Below, one piece after another: positions 18,706-27,123 of a DNA stretch of 54,122 nucleotides. The stretch's first letter is position 1; the number at the start of each line of letters is the position of its first letter. The position numbers and the translations under genes are program-made. The notes below the pieces were generated by a model that made no database searches, had not been told where the DNA came from, and worked only from the letters and a program-made list of their open reading frames with translations. Origin of the DNA: Sphingobacterium sp. UBA4616 (GTDB lineage: Bacteria; Bacteroidota; Bacteroidia; Sphingobacteriales; Sphingobacteriaceae); contig DGIS01000002.1 of the NCBI GenBank assembly GCA_002386525.1, forward strand, positions 1-54,122. Reading direction: 5' to 3'.

Positions 18706-19410
18706 ATGAATAGAATTAAAACTATCCTTATTGAAGATGAGCCTATTGCGAGAGGTCGCCTGGAGAAATTAGTTTCCAAATTAGGCCTGATCAAAATATT
18801 GGGTGTATTCGAAAACCCTTTGCAAGCAATTGACGTTTTAAGGCAGCAGGAGGTAGATCTTATTTTGTCGGATATCGATATGCCTGAAATGGATGGAATT
18901 ACCTTTCTCAAAGGACTTGCTCATCCGCCATTTGTAGTTTTTATAACAGGGCATTATGAGTATGCAGTTGATGGATTTGAGCTGGATGTAATTGACTATA
19001 TCTTAAAGCCACTCCTCACGGAGGAGCGGTTGATCAAGGCGATCGAGAAAGTTCAAAAGGCAATTCTGTATTCGAGAAGGGGGCCACAAGGTGAAAGAAA
19101 GGCGATTAAGATAAAAGACCGGAACAAGACTATTTTTATAGATCCTGCGGATATTTTCTATCTAAAAGCTTGGGGGGATTATATACAGATCTACTCTGTA
19201 GAAGGTATGCAAACTTTATTGTCTACCATGAAAGATATGGAAGCAGAACTACCGTGGGATATGTTTGCCCGTATGCATCGATCCTATATTGTTAATATCA
19301 AGCAAATCAAGGGGGTTGAGGCAAGCAAAGTAGTTCTGAAAAATGGAACTCAGCTCGGTATAGGTTTGCAATACCGCAATCAGCTTTTTGCCAAGATGGG
19401 ACTTATATAA
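18706..19410 (+). CDS. LytTR-type response regulator
   Basis: 234 residues. Receiver domain with acidic D11 and E10, phospho-acceptor D56 (DLILSDIDMPEMDG) and Lys in YILKPL; a LytTR DNA-binding domain covers about residues 130-232 (IKIKDRNKTIFIDPADIFYLKAWGDY at its start, FARMHRSYIVNIKQI later). Cognate partner of the upstream LytS-like kinase. Its stop is 4 bp from the stop of the convergent LanB gene, so it may control the RiPP locus; this is only positional inference. Confidence 0.92.
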   Translation: MNRIKTILIEDEPIARGRLEKLVSKLGLIKILGVFENPLQAIDVLRQQEVDLILSDIDMPEMDGITFLKGLAHPPFVVFITGHYEYAVDGFELDVIDYILKPLLTEERLIKAIEKVQKAILYSRRGPQGERKAIKIKDRNKTIFIDPADIFYLKAWGDYIQIYSVEGMQTLLSTMKDMEAELPWDMFARMHRSYIVNIKQIKGVEASKVVLKNGTQLGIGLQYRNQLFAKMGLI

Positions 19411-19414
19411 AAGT

Positions 19415-22400
19415 TTAATTTATCGAAGTCATATGCTCTTTCTGTTTCCCGATCTGCATTTTATAATAGCAAACCATAAAATGATAGACTGCAAGTTCAT
19501 GCAAACGTTGATCCGACATGAACAATCGATTAATAAACATGTGAATATAGCTTGACAATAACGAGGCGCGGATGGACTGGAACTCTTCTTGATCTGTATG
19601 TATCCGTAAGGTAGAAAATATGCTGTATTGGACTGCATTTAGTTTCTCCTTGGTGTCTCCAAGATTGTCTAACGGTTTATCGAACCAGTTTTTTTTCTCT
19701 TTGAACTTATTGTTGAGATGAACCCAGAGATTTTTATTATTGTCAAATTCTTGCTGATACAGCGTATTCATTCGTATACAAAAGTCTTTTTTTTCGATCA
19801 GTGTAAATTTTGCGGCTTCGAATAGCGACTCCATATTTTCGAAAGCCAAACGCCATCGATCGTTGATTGAAGTGCTTTGCTGGATTGCTGTCAGTATGGT
19901 TTCGCTTTGTCGATAGAATAACTCCTCACTAAGTTCCATACATAATGGGGTGTATCGTTCAATCTCCCGTGTATAAGTATCAAAAGATATCGCCGAAACC
20001 TGACCTTCTTGAACAAACTGTTCCAATAGGGTATTCATGGTGGATATAATGAAACAGCATTGGCTTGGATCTGAGACCTGCACCCTAAATCTAATGTGGG
20101 GAGCTGGGTCGTTGTAGCGTATAAAAAACCATTTTTTTATAGCATCTTGCTGATGAATAGTCGTTATGATTAAGGGGAAAATTTCCTTTAACAGGGTGTC
20201 TGCAAAATGTAAACCGCAGTAGATTTTGGCGTAAAGCCATTCACTGCCCAAAGGAAAGCATCTTTTCAGGTTATTTTCTTGAGGGGCTGACTCATTTGCA
20301 CGAGCATCATGCGCTGCTTCTATTGGAATAATGATCTCGTTGGCAAAAACACTTCCATCTTTATCGTAGACTACTGATGAATAGTCTTGCAAGATATCTT
20401 CGGTTAATAGAGTATCTCTTTTACACATATGATCCAATAGTATTTCTGCACACAGAGGATTATCTAAATTTATCAACAGTTCATTATCGCCGCTGCTGAT
20501 GACGACCATTGTAGGAATTTTGAGCTCTGCCTGCATATTTTTGACAAAAGCATGGGGGGCACTTGGGTATTTTGCGAGTTTTTGAATTCGCCACTGTGCT
20601 CTAGACAAGATAATATTTTTGTAGGTTATTCTCGGGAGTCTCGGCTGTTCTTTCATAATTCCCCAATTCCAGGAAAGATCCAGCCTATTATTTTGGAACT
20701 GAAAATCTGCAAGAAATTTATAGATATTCATTCCCTGCTCAAAATTGTGGGCCGTCGTCAAACGGGGGATAATGACTTTATTGAATTTTTTGGACCACAA
20801 TACTAAGCGATTGTCTTTGAGAAACAGGTGTAAGTCACTAACATCAATTTGTTCTTGTTCTGTGTCAATAGTGGGGGTCAGACAGATGGATGCTCTTCGT
20901 AGCGCTGGTCGATAAATGATATTTCCGGCATTGTTATCTGGGTAGTGGCAAATCTCGGCGAGTATTGCATCGGGAAATTGCTGTTGCTCTCTGTTGGCAG
21001 ATTCCTTTAACTTGTTATTCAATTTTTCATCCAGATGTGCGAATCTGGAAATTAAGTTTCCGGATGACGAACCACCAATAGTACCCAGATTGAAGCATAA
21101 ATTATCCTCACTTGAACTTTTAAGAAGGTTGCCGATAGCATAGAACGAAGAAGGAATAGCGTTGGCAGTCTGTTTACGCTGTTTAGCAATATGATTTAAA
21201 TCTTTGCTGGTAAGCTGAATTTCAGTGAAATGACTTTTTACACTTTCTATAAATTTTTCAATGACCAAGTCTTGATAATGGTGGTCGCCATATTTTTTTT
21301 CGTCTGTTGGAGCGATATTTTTAACTTCCCCAAGTATTTCATCGGTTATATTGTAGACACCTTCTTGACGGCCATAACCAATGCCGGTATCCGGATCAAG
21401 AGCTGTAGTCAGTGGGATCATTCTATCTTCATATTTATCCGAGAATGCAGCTTTAAAACGGTCGAAATCTGTCAACTTTGCCTGGCGGCAAAGTGGTAGC
21501 AAATCTTGAAATTGATCTCTTAGGTGTTTTAATGCGGCATCTGATAGATTATTTTCTTCCATAGTGATAAGAAGGTCCCCTTGTAACGAATTGGTCATAT
21601 CGAGGTCTGGAGCCAAAGGTTGCAATAATTTAACGATGGCCTTTTGAATCTCAATGACAGGTAGCGTGCTATGAAGCCATGTTTTTATCATTAAAAAACG
21701 CTTTAAATAATTTCCCTTCTTATCCACTCTTTCAAGTGTCTTTATCAAACTGTCAAGATAACCTCGACCAATTACATTTGGCTGTAATTCGGAGGATATA
21801 ATCCCGAGACTGATGAGGTTATTGACAAATAGGGTAGCATGCGCTGTTGACGCCCCAAAACGCTGCAGCAAATCAGTCAATGATTGATAGTGGGCAGTTC
21901 GCTCATTGCTTTCGAAATATTCGACGACACGATGCAAAACCGGGGTAAGCCTTATGCGTTTCAGTATATTCTGTCCTTTCTTCCCGTTTGTTACTTTTTG
22001 ATAATATTTGTAATATTTACCTTCTAAGTATAAGGTCGAATTGATACGATAATAGAGCTGACTGTAAATTCTTTCGTCATTTGATAGCCGTCCAATAACT
22101 CCTGTCAGAACGGAGGCATCCAGTTTTAGTACAGTTTTATGTGTATTACCCCTGATTAATGACACCTTTTTTTCGGAAGCTATAACATTCCCCAAAGATA
22201 CACCTGCGAATAGGCCGAAAGGCGTGCTCCTGCTGCTCATGCGAATCGCATATTTCAGTAGCGAAGTAATCATTTTTAGACTGCTCTCTTTCTTGTATTC
22301 AAGCCATTTTTCGACTTCTACCGAGAAGGTCGGGCTTGCTAGAAATAGCGCTTCTTTTAATTGCTCACGTTGAAAGAGGTGACGAAGTCTCTCTTCCATA

Positions 22401-22498
22401 TCATTTGCCTCTTCTATCCTTAACAGATCAACGGCAACTGCAGCGGGAAGTAGCGGTGTGCGCAGAAGAAAATAATCGGATAACTGGAATAATGACAT
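19415..22498 (-). CDS. Full-length LanB-type lantibiotic dehydratase
   Basis: 1027 residues, the length of class I LanB enzymes. The N-terminal glutamylation domain carries the signature SSRSTPFGLFAGVSLG (residues 89-102) and N-x-G-N-I-x-Y-R-P-A-L-R-R near residue 520-530. The C-terminal thiopeptide-type/SpaB_C elimination domain spans about 747-1010 (EWLYAKIYCGLHFADTLL, WFFIRYNDPAPHIRFRV). Family role: tRNA-Glu-dependent dehydration of Ser/Thr in a ribosomal peptide to Dha/Dhb. It is third in a leftward unit after the candidate precursor and a receiver protein (12-bp gap). No cyclase, protease or transporter gene follows. Confidence 0.92.
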   Translation of the reverse strand: MSLFQLSDYFLLRTPLLPAAVAVDLLRIEEANDMEERLRHLFQREQLKEALFLASPTFSVEVEKWLEYKKESSLKMITSLLKYAIRMSSRSTPFGLFAGVSLGNVIASEKKVSLIRGNTHKTVLKLDASVLTGVIGRLSNDERIYSQLYYRINSTLYLEGKYYKYYQKVTNGKKGQNILKRIRLTPVLHRVVEYFESNERTAHYQSLTDLLQRFGASTAHATLFVNNLISLGIISSELQPNVIGRGYLDSLIKTLERVDKKGNYLKRFLMIKTWLHSTLPVIEIQKAIVKLLQPLAPDLDMTNSLQGDLLITMEENNLSDAALKHLRDQFQDLLPLCRQAKLTDFDRFKAAFSDKYEDRMIPLTTALDPDTGIGYGRQEGVYNITDEILGEVKNIAPTDEKKYGDHHYQDLVIEKFIESVKSHFTEIQLTSKDLNHIAKQRKQTANAIPSSFYAIGNLLKSSSEDNLCFNLGTIGGSSSGNLISRFAHLDEKLNNKLKESANREQQQFPDAILAEICHYPDNNAGNIIYRPALRRASICLTPTIDTEQEQIDVSDLHLFLKDNRLVLWSKKFNKVIIPRLTTAHNFEQGMNIYKFLADFQFQNNRLDLSWNWGIMKEQPRLPRITYKNIILSRAQWRIQKLAKYPSAPHAFVKNMQAELKIPTMVVISSGDNELLINLDNPLCAEILLDHMCKRDTLLTEDILQDYSSVVYDKDGSVFANEIIIPIEAAHDARANESAPQENNLKRCFPLGSEWLYAKIYCGLHFADTLLKEIFPLIITTIHQQDAIKKWFFIRYNDPAPHIRFRVQVSDPSQCCFIISTMNTLLEQFVQEGQVSAISFDTYTREIERYTPLCMELSEELFYRQSETILTAIQQSTSINDRWRLAFENMESLFEAAKFTLIEKKDFCIRMNTLYQQEFDNNKNLWVHLNNKFKEKKNWFDKPLDNLGDTKEKLNAVQYSIFSTLRIHTDQEEFQSIRASLLSSYIHMFINRLFMSDQRLHELAVYHFMVCYYKMQIGKQKEHMTSIN

Positions 22499-22510
22499 GG
22501 GTGATGAGGA

Positions 22511-22879
22511 CTAGTATTGCATAACCTGTTTTATACAAGACTGAAACATTTCGGGCGAAATTGGTTTTTGCAGTGCAAAATGCTTTCTATTTTTGATAAA
22601 TTCTGGATATTGCCAACGTGACACGGCGGATGTAATGATCAATATAGGAATTTCGGAGATCAATTCGGCAAGTGCATTAATATTGCCGCCGCTAACAATG
22701 AGATCTAAGAACAGGATGTCTGCAGATTTTAAATCCTGCCTAAATAATTCTGGATTTTCAATGTCTTCGACCATTTTTATCAATTGAAGATCTGGGAACA
22801 TATGGATGTATTCGACTATTTTTTTTGTTGCCAGTGGTTCATCCTCAATGAGAATACATTTTAGTTTGGGTGAAGTCAT
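22511..22879 (-). CDS. Receiver-only response regulator
   Basis: 122 residues from the ATG at 22879 (MTSPKLKCILIEDEPLA); the open frame extends 11 codons further without a likely start. It is a CheY-like receiver with E12-D13, phospho-acceptor D59 (ADILFLDL) and K105 (ALQKPISP), all key residues present, and no output domain. Sequence style matches LytTR-type regulators, so it looks like a regulator that has lost its DNA-binding half. It lies between the candidate precursor gene and LanB with 12 bp to the latter. It could be a phosphate sink or protein-interaction switch for the upstream LytS pathway (inference). Confidence 0.85.
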   Translation of the reverse strand: MTSPKLKCILIEDEPLATKKIVEYIHMFPDLQLIKMVEDIENPELFRQDLKSADILFLDLIVSGGNINALAELISEIPILIITSAVSRWQYPEFIKNRKHFALQKPISPEMFQSCIKQVMQY

Positions 22880-22920
22880 ATAGTTGGTTTGTTTTTGTGT
22901 ATTGAGTCGCAAAGACGATT

Positions 22921-22954
22921 GCTGTAAAGGCGCCTACCAGAACGCCTTTACAGC
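22921..22954 (-). terminator. Perfect 12-bp stem-loop between precursor and receiver gene
   Basis: Arms GCTGTAAAGGCG and CGCCTTTACAGC (22921-22932 and 22943-22954) around a 10-nt loop, starting 10 bp after the precursor stop on the minus strand. No U-tract follows, so it is more likely a partial terminator or mRNA-stabilising/processing hairpin, as found after lanA genes, than a full terminator. Confidence 0.6.
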
Positions 22955-22964
22955 TTTATCCCCT

Positions 22965-23108
22965 TTATATGATTTGTGAAGACGAAACTGTCTTCGTGGT
23001 TATATATTCCATATCATCAAAATCAAAAAATGAGATTGGTTCGACTATGCAGACAGTTTGTACATCCAGTACAAAATCCTCCGCTAAAAAATTTTCAATA
23101 TTTTCCAT
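22965..23108 (-). CDS. Candidate LanB-substrate precursor peptide (RiPP)
   Basis: 47-residue ORF beginning MENIENFLAEDFVLDVQ. The segment DFVLDVQ (11-17) matches the F-x-L-D leader box recognised by LanB in class I lanthipeptide precursors. The remainder has Thr18, Cys20, Ser26 and a hydroxyl-rich tail with Thr37, Thr38, Thr40 and Ser42-44, possible dehydration sites. Only one Cys, so a multi-ring lanthipeptide is unlikely. The frame stays open 67 codons upstream (to 23309); the start at 23108 is chosen because it puts the box at the usual distance from the N-terminus and a promoter-like element lies just before it. No double-Gly or clear protease site. Not a recognised family; identity is inferred from leader and context. 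Confidence 0.55.
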   Translation of the reverse strand: MENIENFLAEDFVLDVQTVCIVEPISFFDFDDMEYITTKTVSSSQII

Positions 23109-23130
23109 AGGTATTCGTTTAAATTGTAAA

Positions 23131-23158
23131 CAAATGTGCTTTCTACGGAAAATAACAA
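23131..23158 (-). promoter_or_regulatory. Possible promoter of the RiPP unit
   Basis: On the minus strand TTG (23158-23156), 17-bp spacer and CACATTTG (23138-23131), a one-mismatch-class match to TAnnTTTG, place a start site ~15 bp before the precursor ATG. Weak alone, but the position fits. Confidence 0.3.
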
Positions 23159-23563
23159 CGAAAAATATCGACAGAATGGAAAATGAAGCCGACGAACTAG
23201 TAGTTCTATTCGATAAAAAAATAGCGTGTGTTGCTATTTCTGTTTTTGATTCAGTAGACTTTGTTTGAATAGTCTGGCCGATCATAATGAGCATGGAAAG
23301 AAGTGCCATCCTGTGCTGTTAGAAAATTCGACGAAATCACATTTGAGTACGATAAAATAGCAGTAGTTTAATTGTTGGTTTTCATCGGGTTCGCTATCTT
23401 AGGGCTATCTATTTCAGCGTTGAAAAACTATTTCTTTAGCTAATAAAGTCATGTAGCTCAGATAGATAATGTAAAGAAAAGGCTTTAGGTAAGTCCTTAA
23501 ACCAAAAAAAGCATCTGCCAAATAAATAGGGGAGTAGTGTGGGCGCGTAAAACAAATGAGAAT
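23159..23563. other. Intergenic region between RiPP unit and copper cluster
   Basis: Divergent ~400-bp spacer, AT-rich. Open frames here on both strands have unnatural composition. No tRNA, hairpin or second precursor-like ORF was recognised. Confidence 0.45.
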
Positions 23564-23824
23564 ATGAATTTATCGAATGAAATGCACGGTTTTTTGAAAA
23601 GAGAAGGTTTACGTTTATTTAGAAAAAAAGTAAGCTGGCAGACTTCTGCGAAATATCAGATCTATGCAGATGGGAAAACAAAGATCGGTGTCGCATTTGA
23701 CAGAATTCAGAATTTTACCGATGAAGATACCAATGCATCGGGCTGGAGTGAAATGGAAAGGATTAAACTCGAAGAACGTGGTGATTATATTATCTATTGT
23801 TTTGTGGAAAAAGTTGAAAGTTAA
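23564..23824 (+). CDS. Small hypothetical protein
   Basis: 86 residues from ATG 23564 (MNLSNEMHGFLKREGLRLFR); a GTG nine codons upstream is an alternative. Soluble, basic N-terminal half and acidic C-terminal half ending YIIYCFVEKVES, with an alternating strand pattern. I do not recognise a family. It precedes copA by ~146 bp in the same direction, so a link to copper handling is possible but unsupported. Confidence 0.6.
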   Translation: MNLSNEMHGFLKREGLRLFRKKVSWQTSAKYQIYADGKTKIGVAFDRIQNFTDEDTNASGWSEMERIKLEERGDYIIYCFVEKVES

Positions 23825-23970
23825 AGCAGGGGTCTCCTTATAATTTATTCTGTTAAGTTTAACCTTTCGTATTCTATTACCGCGTAAATCTTACAAATGA
23901 AAACAGTAATTGTGTAATGATTTCCATCTTATTTATGGCCAAATTTGTAGTACAAAATTAAACATCAGTT

Positions 23971-26388
23971 ATGGCTACAGCTATTTATAAAGATACGATT
24001 TATATACCTATAGAGGATGTTGAAAGCGAACATTGTGCTTCAATTATCGAAAAGGGACTAGCTCAGGTTAAAGGTTTGGCGAGCTATCGGGTAGAATTGA
24101 ACAATCAAAGAGTTGCTATCGTACCAGAAGATCGTGAAGCCGTTCTTAGCAGCGTAAAGACCATCAGAAATCTTGGTTATGGTGTTTCCACATTGACGAA
24201 AACATTTCCAGTTCTTGGGATGACTTGCGCCTCATGTGCCGTTAGTGCCGAGAGTATGACAAAATATGAACAGGGTGTTGTTAATGCAGCTGTAAATTTT
24301 GCAACAGGAAATCTCACTGTTGAATATGTTCCGGGTGTGACAGATCCTTTAAAAATCCAAAAGGCAGTCCAAGCTGGTGGTTATGATCTGTTAATCGAAG
24401 ACGAATCCACACAACAGGAAACTTTGGAGGCTATTCACGCGGAGAAATTCCGTAAGCTTAAGATTAAAACACGGTGGGCAGTAATACTTTCGCTTCCCGT
24501 GGTCGTGATAGGTATGTTCTTTATGGATATGCCGTACGCAAATCCTATGATGTGGCTATTTTCCACGCCAGTAGTTCTTTGGCTGGGCAAGGACTTTTTT
24601 GTCAATGCTTGGAAACAGGCAAAACACCACTCGGCCAACATGGATACCCTCGTTGCATTAAGCACAGGAATAGCCTATATTTTTAGTGTATTTAACATGC
24701 TTTTTGCTGAATTTTGGCATCAACGCGGTTTGCATGCACATGTATATTTTGAGGCAGCTTCAGTTGTTATTGCTTTTATTTTATTGGGCAAACTACTGGA
24801 AGAAAAGGCGAAAGGCAACACCTCATCGGCCATTAAAAAGCTAATGGGACTACAGCCTAAGACGGTTATGGTCGTTCAGTCTGACGGTACACAACTTCAG
24901 GTACCGATAGCAAATGTGAATGCAGGTAACATCATTTTGGTAAAACCAGGAGAGAAAATTGCAGTCGATGGTATTGTTATCGGTGGAAATTCTTATGTCG
25001 ATGAAAGTATGTTAAGTGGGGAGCCAGTTCCTGTTTTAAAAATGGAAAATGAACACGTGTTCGCAGGGACCATCAATCAGAAAGGCAGCTTTCAGTTCAG
25101 AGCCACAAAAGTTGGTAAAGAAACCATGTTGGCAAACATTATTAAAATGGTACAGGACGCGCAGGGGAGTAAAGCACCCGTGCAAAAGCTGGTTGATCGA
25201 ATTGCTGCTATATTCGTTCCTGTTGTCATTGGTATTGCTATTTTAACTTTTCTACTGTGGTTTACATTGGGTGGAGAAAATCATCTGGTGCAGGGATTAT
25301 TGGCTGCAGTAACGGTTTTAGTGATAGCCTGTCCCTGTGCATTGGGCTTAGCAACACCTACGGCCATCATGGTCGGTGTTGGCAAGGGAGCGGAGCAGCG
25401 TATTTTAATTAAAGATGCGGAAAGTCTAGAGCTAGCCAAAAAGGTAAATGCCATTGTCTTGGATAAAACTGGAACCATTACTGCGGGAAAGCCTATGGTA
25501 ACTGACGTGTATTGGAAGGATAATACGGATAATTTAAAAGGCATCTTGCTAAGCTTGGAGAAACAATCGGAACATCCTTTGGCAGAGGCTGTTGTAGGGT
25601 ATTTTAAGGATGTGATAGTTACTCCAATATCTTTTATCGAAAGTATCACAGGGAAAGGTGTAAGAGCTAGTGACGGCAATGAAACCTATTATGTTGGGAA
25701 TCGGAGGCTGTTAGATGATAATCGGATCACCATTCCGACGGAATTGATGGACCATACCACGCAATGGGAAAATCAATCTAAAACAGTGATCTGGTTTGCC
25801 AATAGTCAGACTGCATTAGCTGTCATTGCCATTGCAGACCAGATTAAGGAAACTTCTGTACGTGCCATCAAGGAGATGCAGGCAATGGGAATTGAGCTAT
25901 ATATGCTGACTGGTGACAACGAGGCCACAGCCAGGGCAATTGCTGCTGAAACAGGTATTCAACATTATAAAGCGGAAGTATTGCCTGAGCAAAAAGCTGA
26001 TTTTATTAAAGAACTACAGGAACGAGGTCGGGTTGTAGCTATGGTTGGAGACGGTATTAATGACAGTACAGCTTTAGCGACAGCAGATGTCAGTATTGCC
26101 ATGGGAAAAGGAAGCGATATCGCAATGGACGTGGCAAAAATGACCATTATTTCTTCTGATTTAACGAAAATACCACAGGCAATCCGACTTTCGAAACAAA
26201 CAGTCGCAACGATTAAGCAAAACTTGTTTTGGGCGTTCATTTACAATTTGATTGGGATTCCGCTCGCTGCAGGTATTCTGTATCCATTCAACGGTTTCTT
26301 GCTAAACCCTATGATAGCTGGAGCAGCTATGGCACTGAGTAGTGTTAGTGTTGTCAGCAATAGCTTGCGGCTTCGCTGGAAAAAATAA
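23971..26388 (+). CDS. copA: Copper-translocating P1B-type ATPase
   Basis: 805 residues. Two N-terminal HMA domains: the first (1-~75) lacks CxxC and keeps a single Cys (SEHCAS), the second has GMTCASC with Cys86 and Cys89. The P-type core is complete: TM6 metal site C454-P-C456, phosphorylation motif D498-KTGT, HP motif in SEHPLAEA, and hinge GDGIND (693-698). CPC plus MxxxS-type TM8 context (AGAAMALSSVSVVSNSLRL) indicates Cu(I) specificity (PIB-1). It exports cytosolic Cu+ across the inner membrane. The downstream HMA protein is its likely metallochaperone. Confidence 0.94.
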   Translation: MATAIYKDTIYIPIEDVESEHCASIIEKGLAQVKGLASYRVELNNQRVAIVPEDREAVLSSVKTIRNLGYGVSTLTKTFPVLGMTCASCAVSAESMTKYEQGVVNAAVNFATGNLTVEYVPGVTDPLKIQKAVQAGGYDLLIEDESTQQETLEAIHAEKFRKLKIKTRWAVILSLPVVVIGMFFMDMPYANPMMWLFSTPVVLWLGKDFFVNAWKQAKHHSANMDTLVALSTGIAYIFSVFNMLFAEFWHQRGLHAHVYFEAASVVIAFILLGKLLEEKAKGNTSSAIKKLMGLQPKTVMVVQSDGTQLQVPIANVNAGNIILVKPGEKIAVDGIVIGGNSYVDESMLSGEPVPVLKMENEHVFAGTINQKGSFQFRATKVGKETMLANIIKMVQDAQGSKAPVQKLVDRIAAIFVPVVIGIAILTFLLWFTLGGENHLVQGLLAAVTVLVIACPCALGLATPTAIMVGVGKGAEQRILIKDAESLELAKKVNAIVLDKTGTITAGKPMVTDVYWKDNTDNLKGILLSLEKQSEHPLAEAVVGYFKDVIVTPISFIESITGKGVRASDGNETYYVGNRRLLDDNRITIPTELMDHTTQWENQSKTVIWFANSQTALAVIAIADQIKETSVRAIKEMQAMGIELYMLTGDNEATARAIAAETGIQHYKAEVLPEQKADFIKELQERGRVVAMVGDGINDSTALATADVSIAMGKGSDIAMDVAKMTIISSDLTKIPQAIRLSKQTVATIKQNLFWAFIYNLIGIPLAAGILYPFNGFLLNPMIAGAAMALSSVSVVSNSLRLRWKK

Positions 26389-26530
26389 GGTCATTAAGCA
26401 TGGATTGGAAGCTTGCCATAAAGTGTAAATATGGTAGACCAAGATAGGAAAACTGCAAGTGCAGCCAAATGAATTATACGGGTATTCCCGTAGAAAAATA
26501 AATAGATTGATAACATTAAAATTAAATAAC

Positions 26531-26752
26531 ATGGAAAGCAAAGAACTTCAATTTAAAACAAACCTTAACTGTGGGGGCTGTGTGTCTAAAGTAAGTGCTG
26601 ATCTGGATAATATGGACGGTATCTATGAGTGGAGTGTTGACACTGCGAATGCAGACAAGATCTTGACAGTAAAATCTGATGGTGTTTCAGAGGAAGAAAT
26701 CATTGAAATTATCAAAAAGAAGGGCTTTAATGCCATGGCCTACTCTGCATAA
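26531..26752 (+). CDS. HMA-domain copper chaperone (CopZ-like)
   Basis: 73 residues from the ATG at 26531 (MESKELQFKTNLNCGGC); 24 upstream in-frame codons are unlikely to be translated. One HMA domain with the CGGC metal site in the first loop; beta-alpha-beta-beta-alpha-beta pattern complete (ADLDNMDGIYEWSVD, KKKGFNAMAYSA). The Asn before CGGC replaces the usual Gly-Met. It lies 142 bp after copA and is followed by an intrinsic terminator, so the pair is probably one unit delivering Cu(I) to CopA. Confidence 0.85.
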   Translation: MESKELQFKTNLNCGGCVSKVSADLDNMDGIYEWSVDTANADKILTVKSDGVSEEEIIEIIKKKGFNAMAYSA

Positions 26753-26790
26753 TTCTTCAATAAATCTATAGAAGCGCTATTATTAAACCA

Positions 26791-26829
26791 CATCCTAAAA
26801 GTTAGACAAAACTTTTAGGGTGTTTTTTT
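26791..26829 (+). terminator. Intrinsic terminator after copper chaperone
   Basis: Stem CCTAAAAGTT (26794-26803) / AACTTTTAGG (26810-26819), extended by three more pairs including a wobble, 6-nt loop, followed by a run of seven T. Confidence 0.85.
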
Positions 26830-27123
26830 GAGGTATGAAAGGTGTTGGTTTATTCACTTTTTAATTCCCTGAAAAGCGCTTGCAATTTTTTAATTTTATT
26901 TTTATTGTCGCTTATTTTGTTTATAGTCAGCGACTTAGATTGTGTAAGGATATGTGACATTTGCGGCCCCGAATAATTAAGATTAAATTAGCTCATGCTT
27001 TGAAAAATTGGCCCCCAAGACTATAAGGTTGAGAAGATATACGAATTTTTGATCTAGGCTTTTGGCTTTACTTCAAAAAAACGCTTAGCGAGGGAGGATT
27101 TATTTGTAAATGAAATAATTTTA
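26830..27123. other. Intergenic region
   Basis: About 295 bp upstream of the TlpA-like gene. It should contain its promoter; no convincing element was found. Confidence 0.45.

Noticed and set aside
22969..23268. Rightward 99-residue ORF opposite the candidate precursor
   Set aside because: Composition is odd (Ser/Lys/Cys mixtures without a fold pattern), it has no start-site context, and the opposite strand explains the region better.
23109..23309. In-frame upstream extension of the precursor ORF (67 codons)
   Set aside because: It would put the F-x-L-D box near residue 80, unlike LanB substrates, and reads as random Ser/Ile/Phe-rich sequence. Kept as an alternative only.
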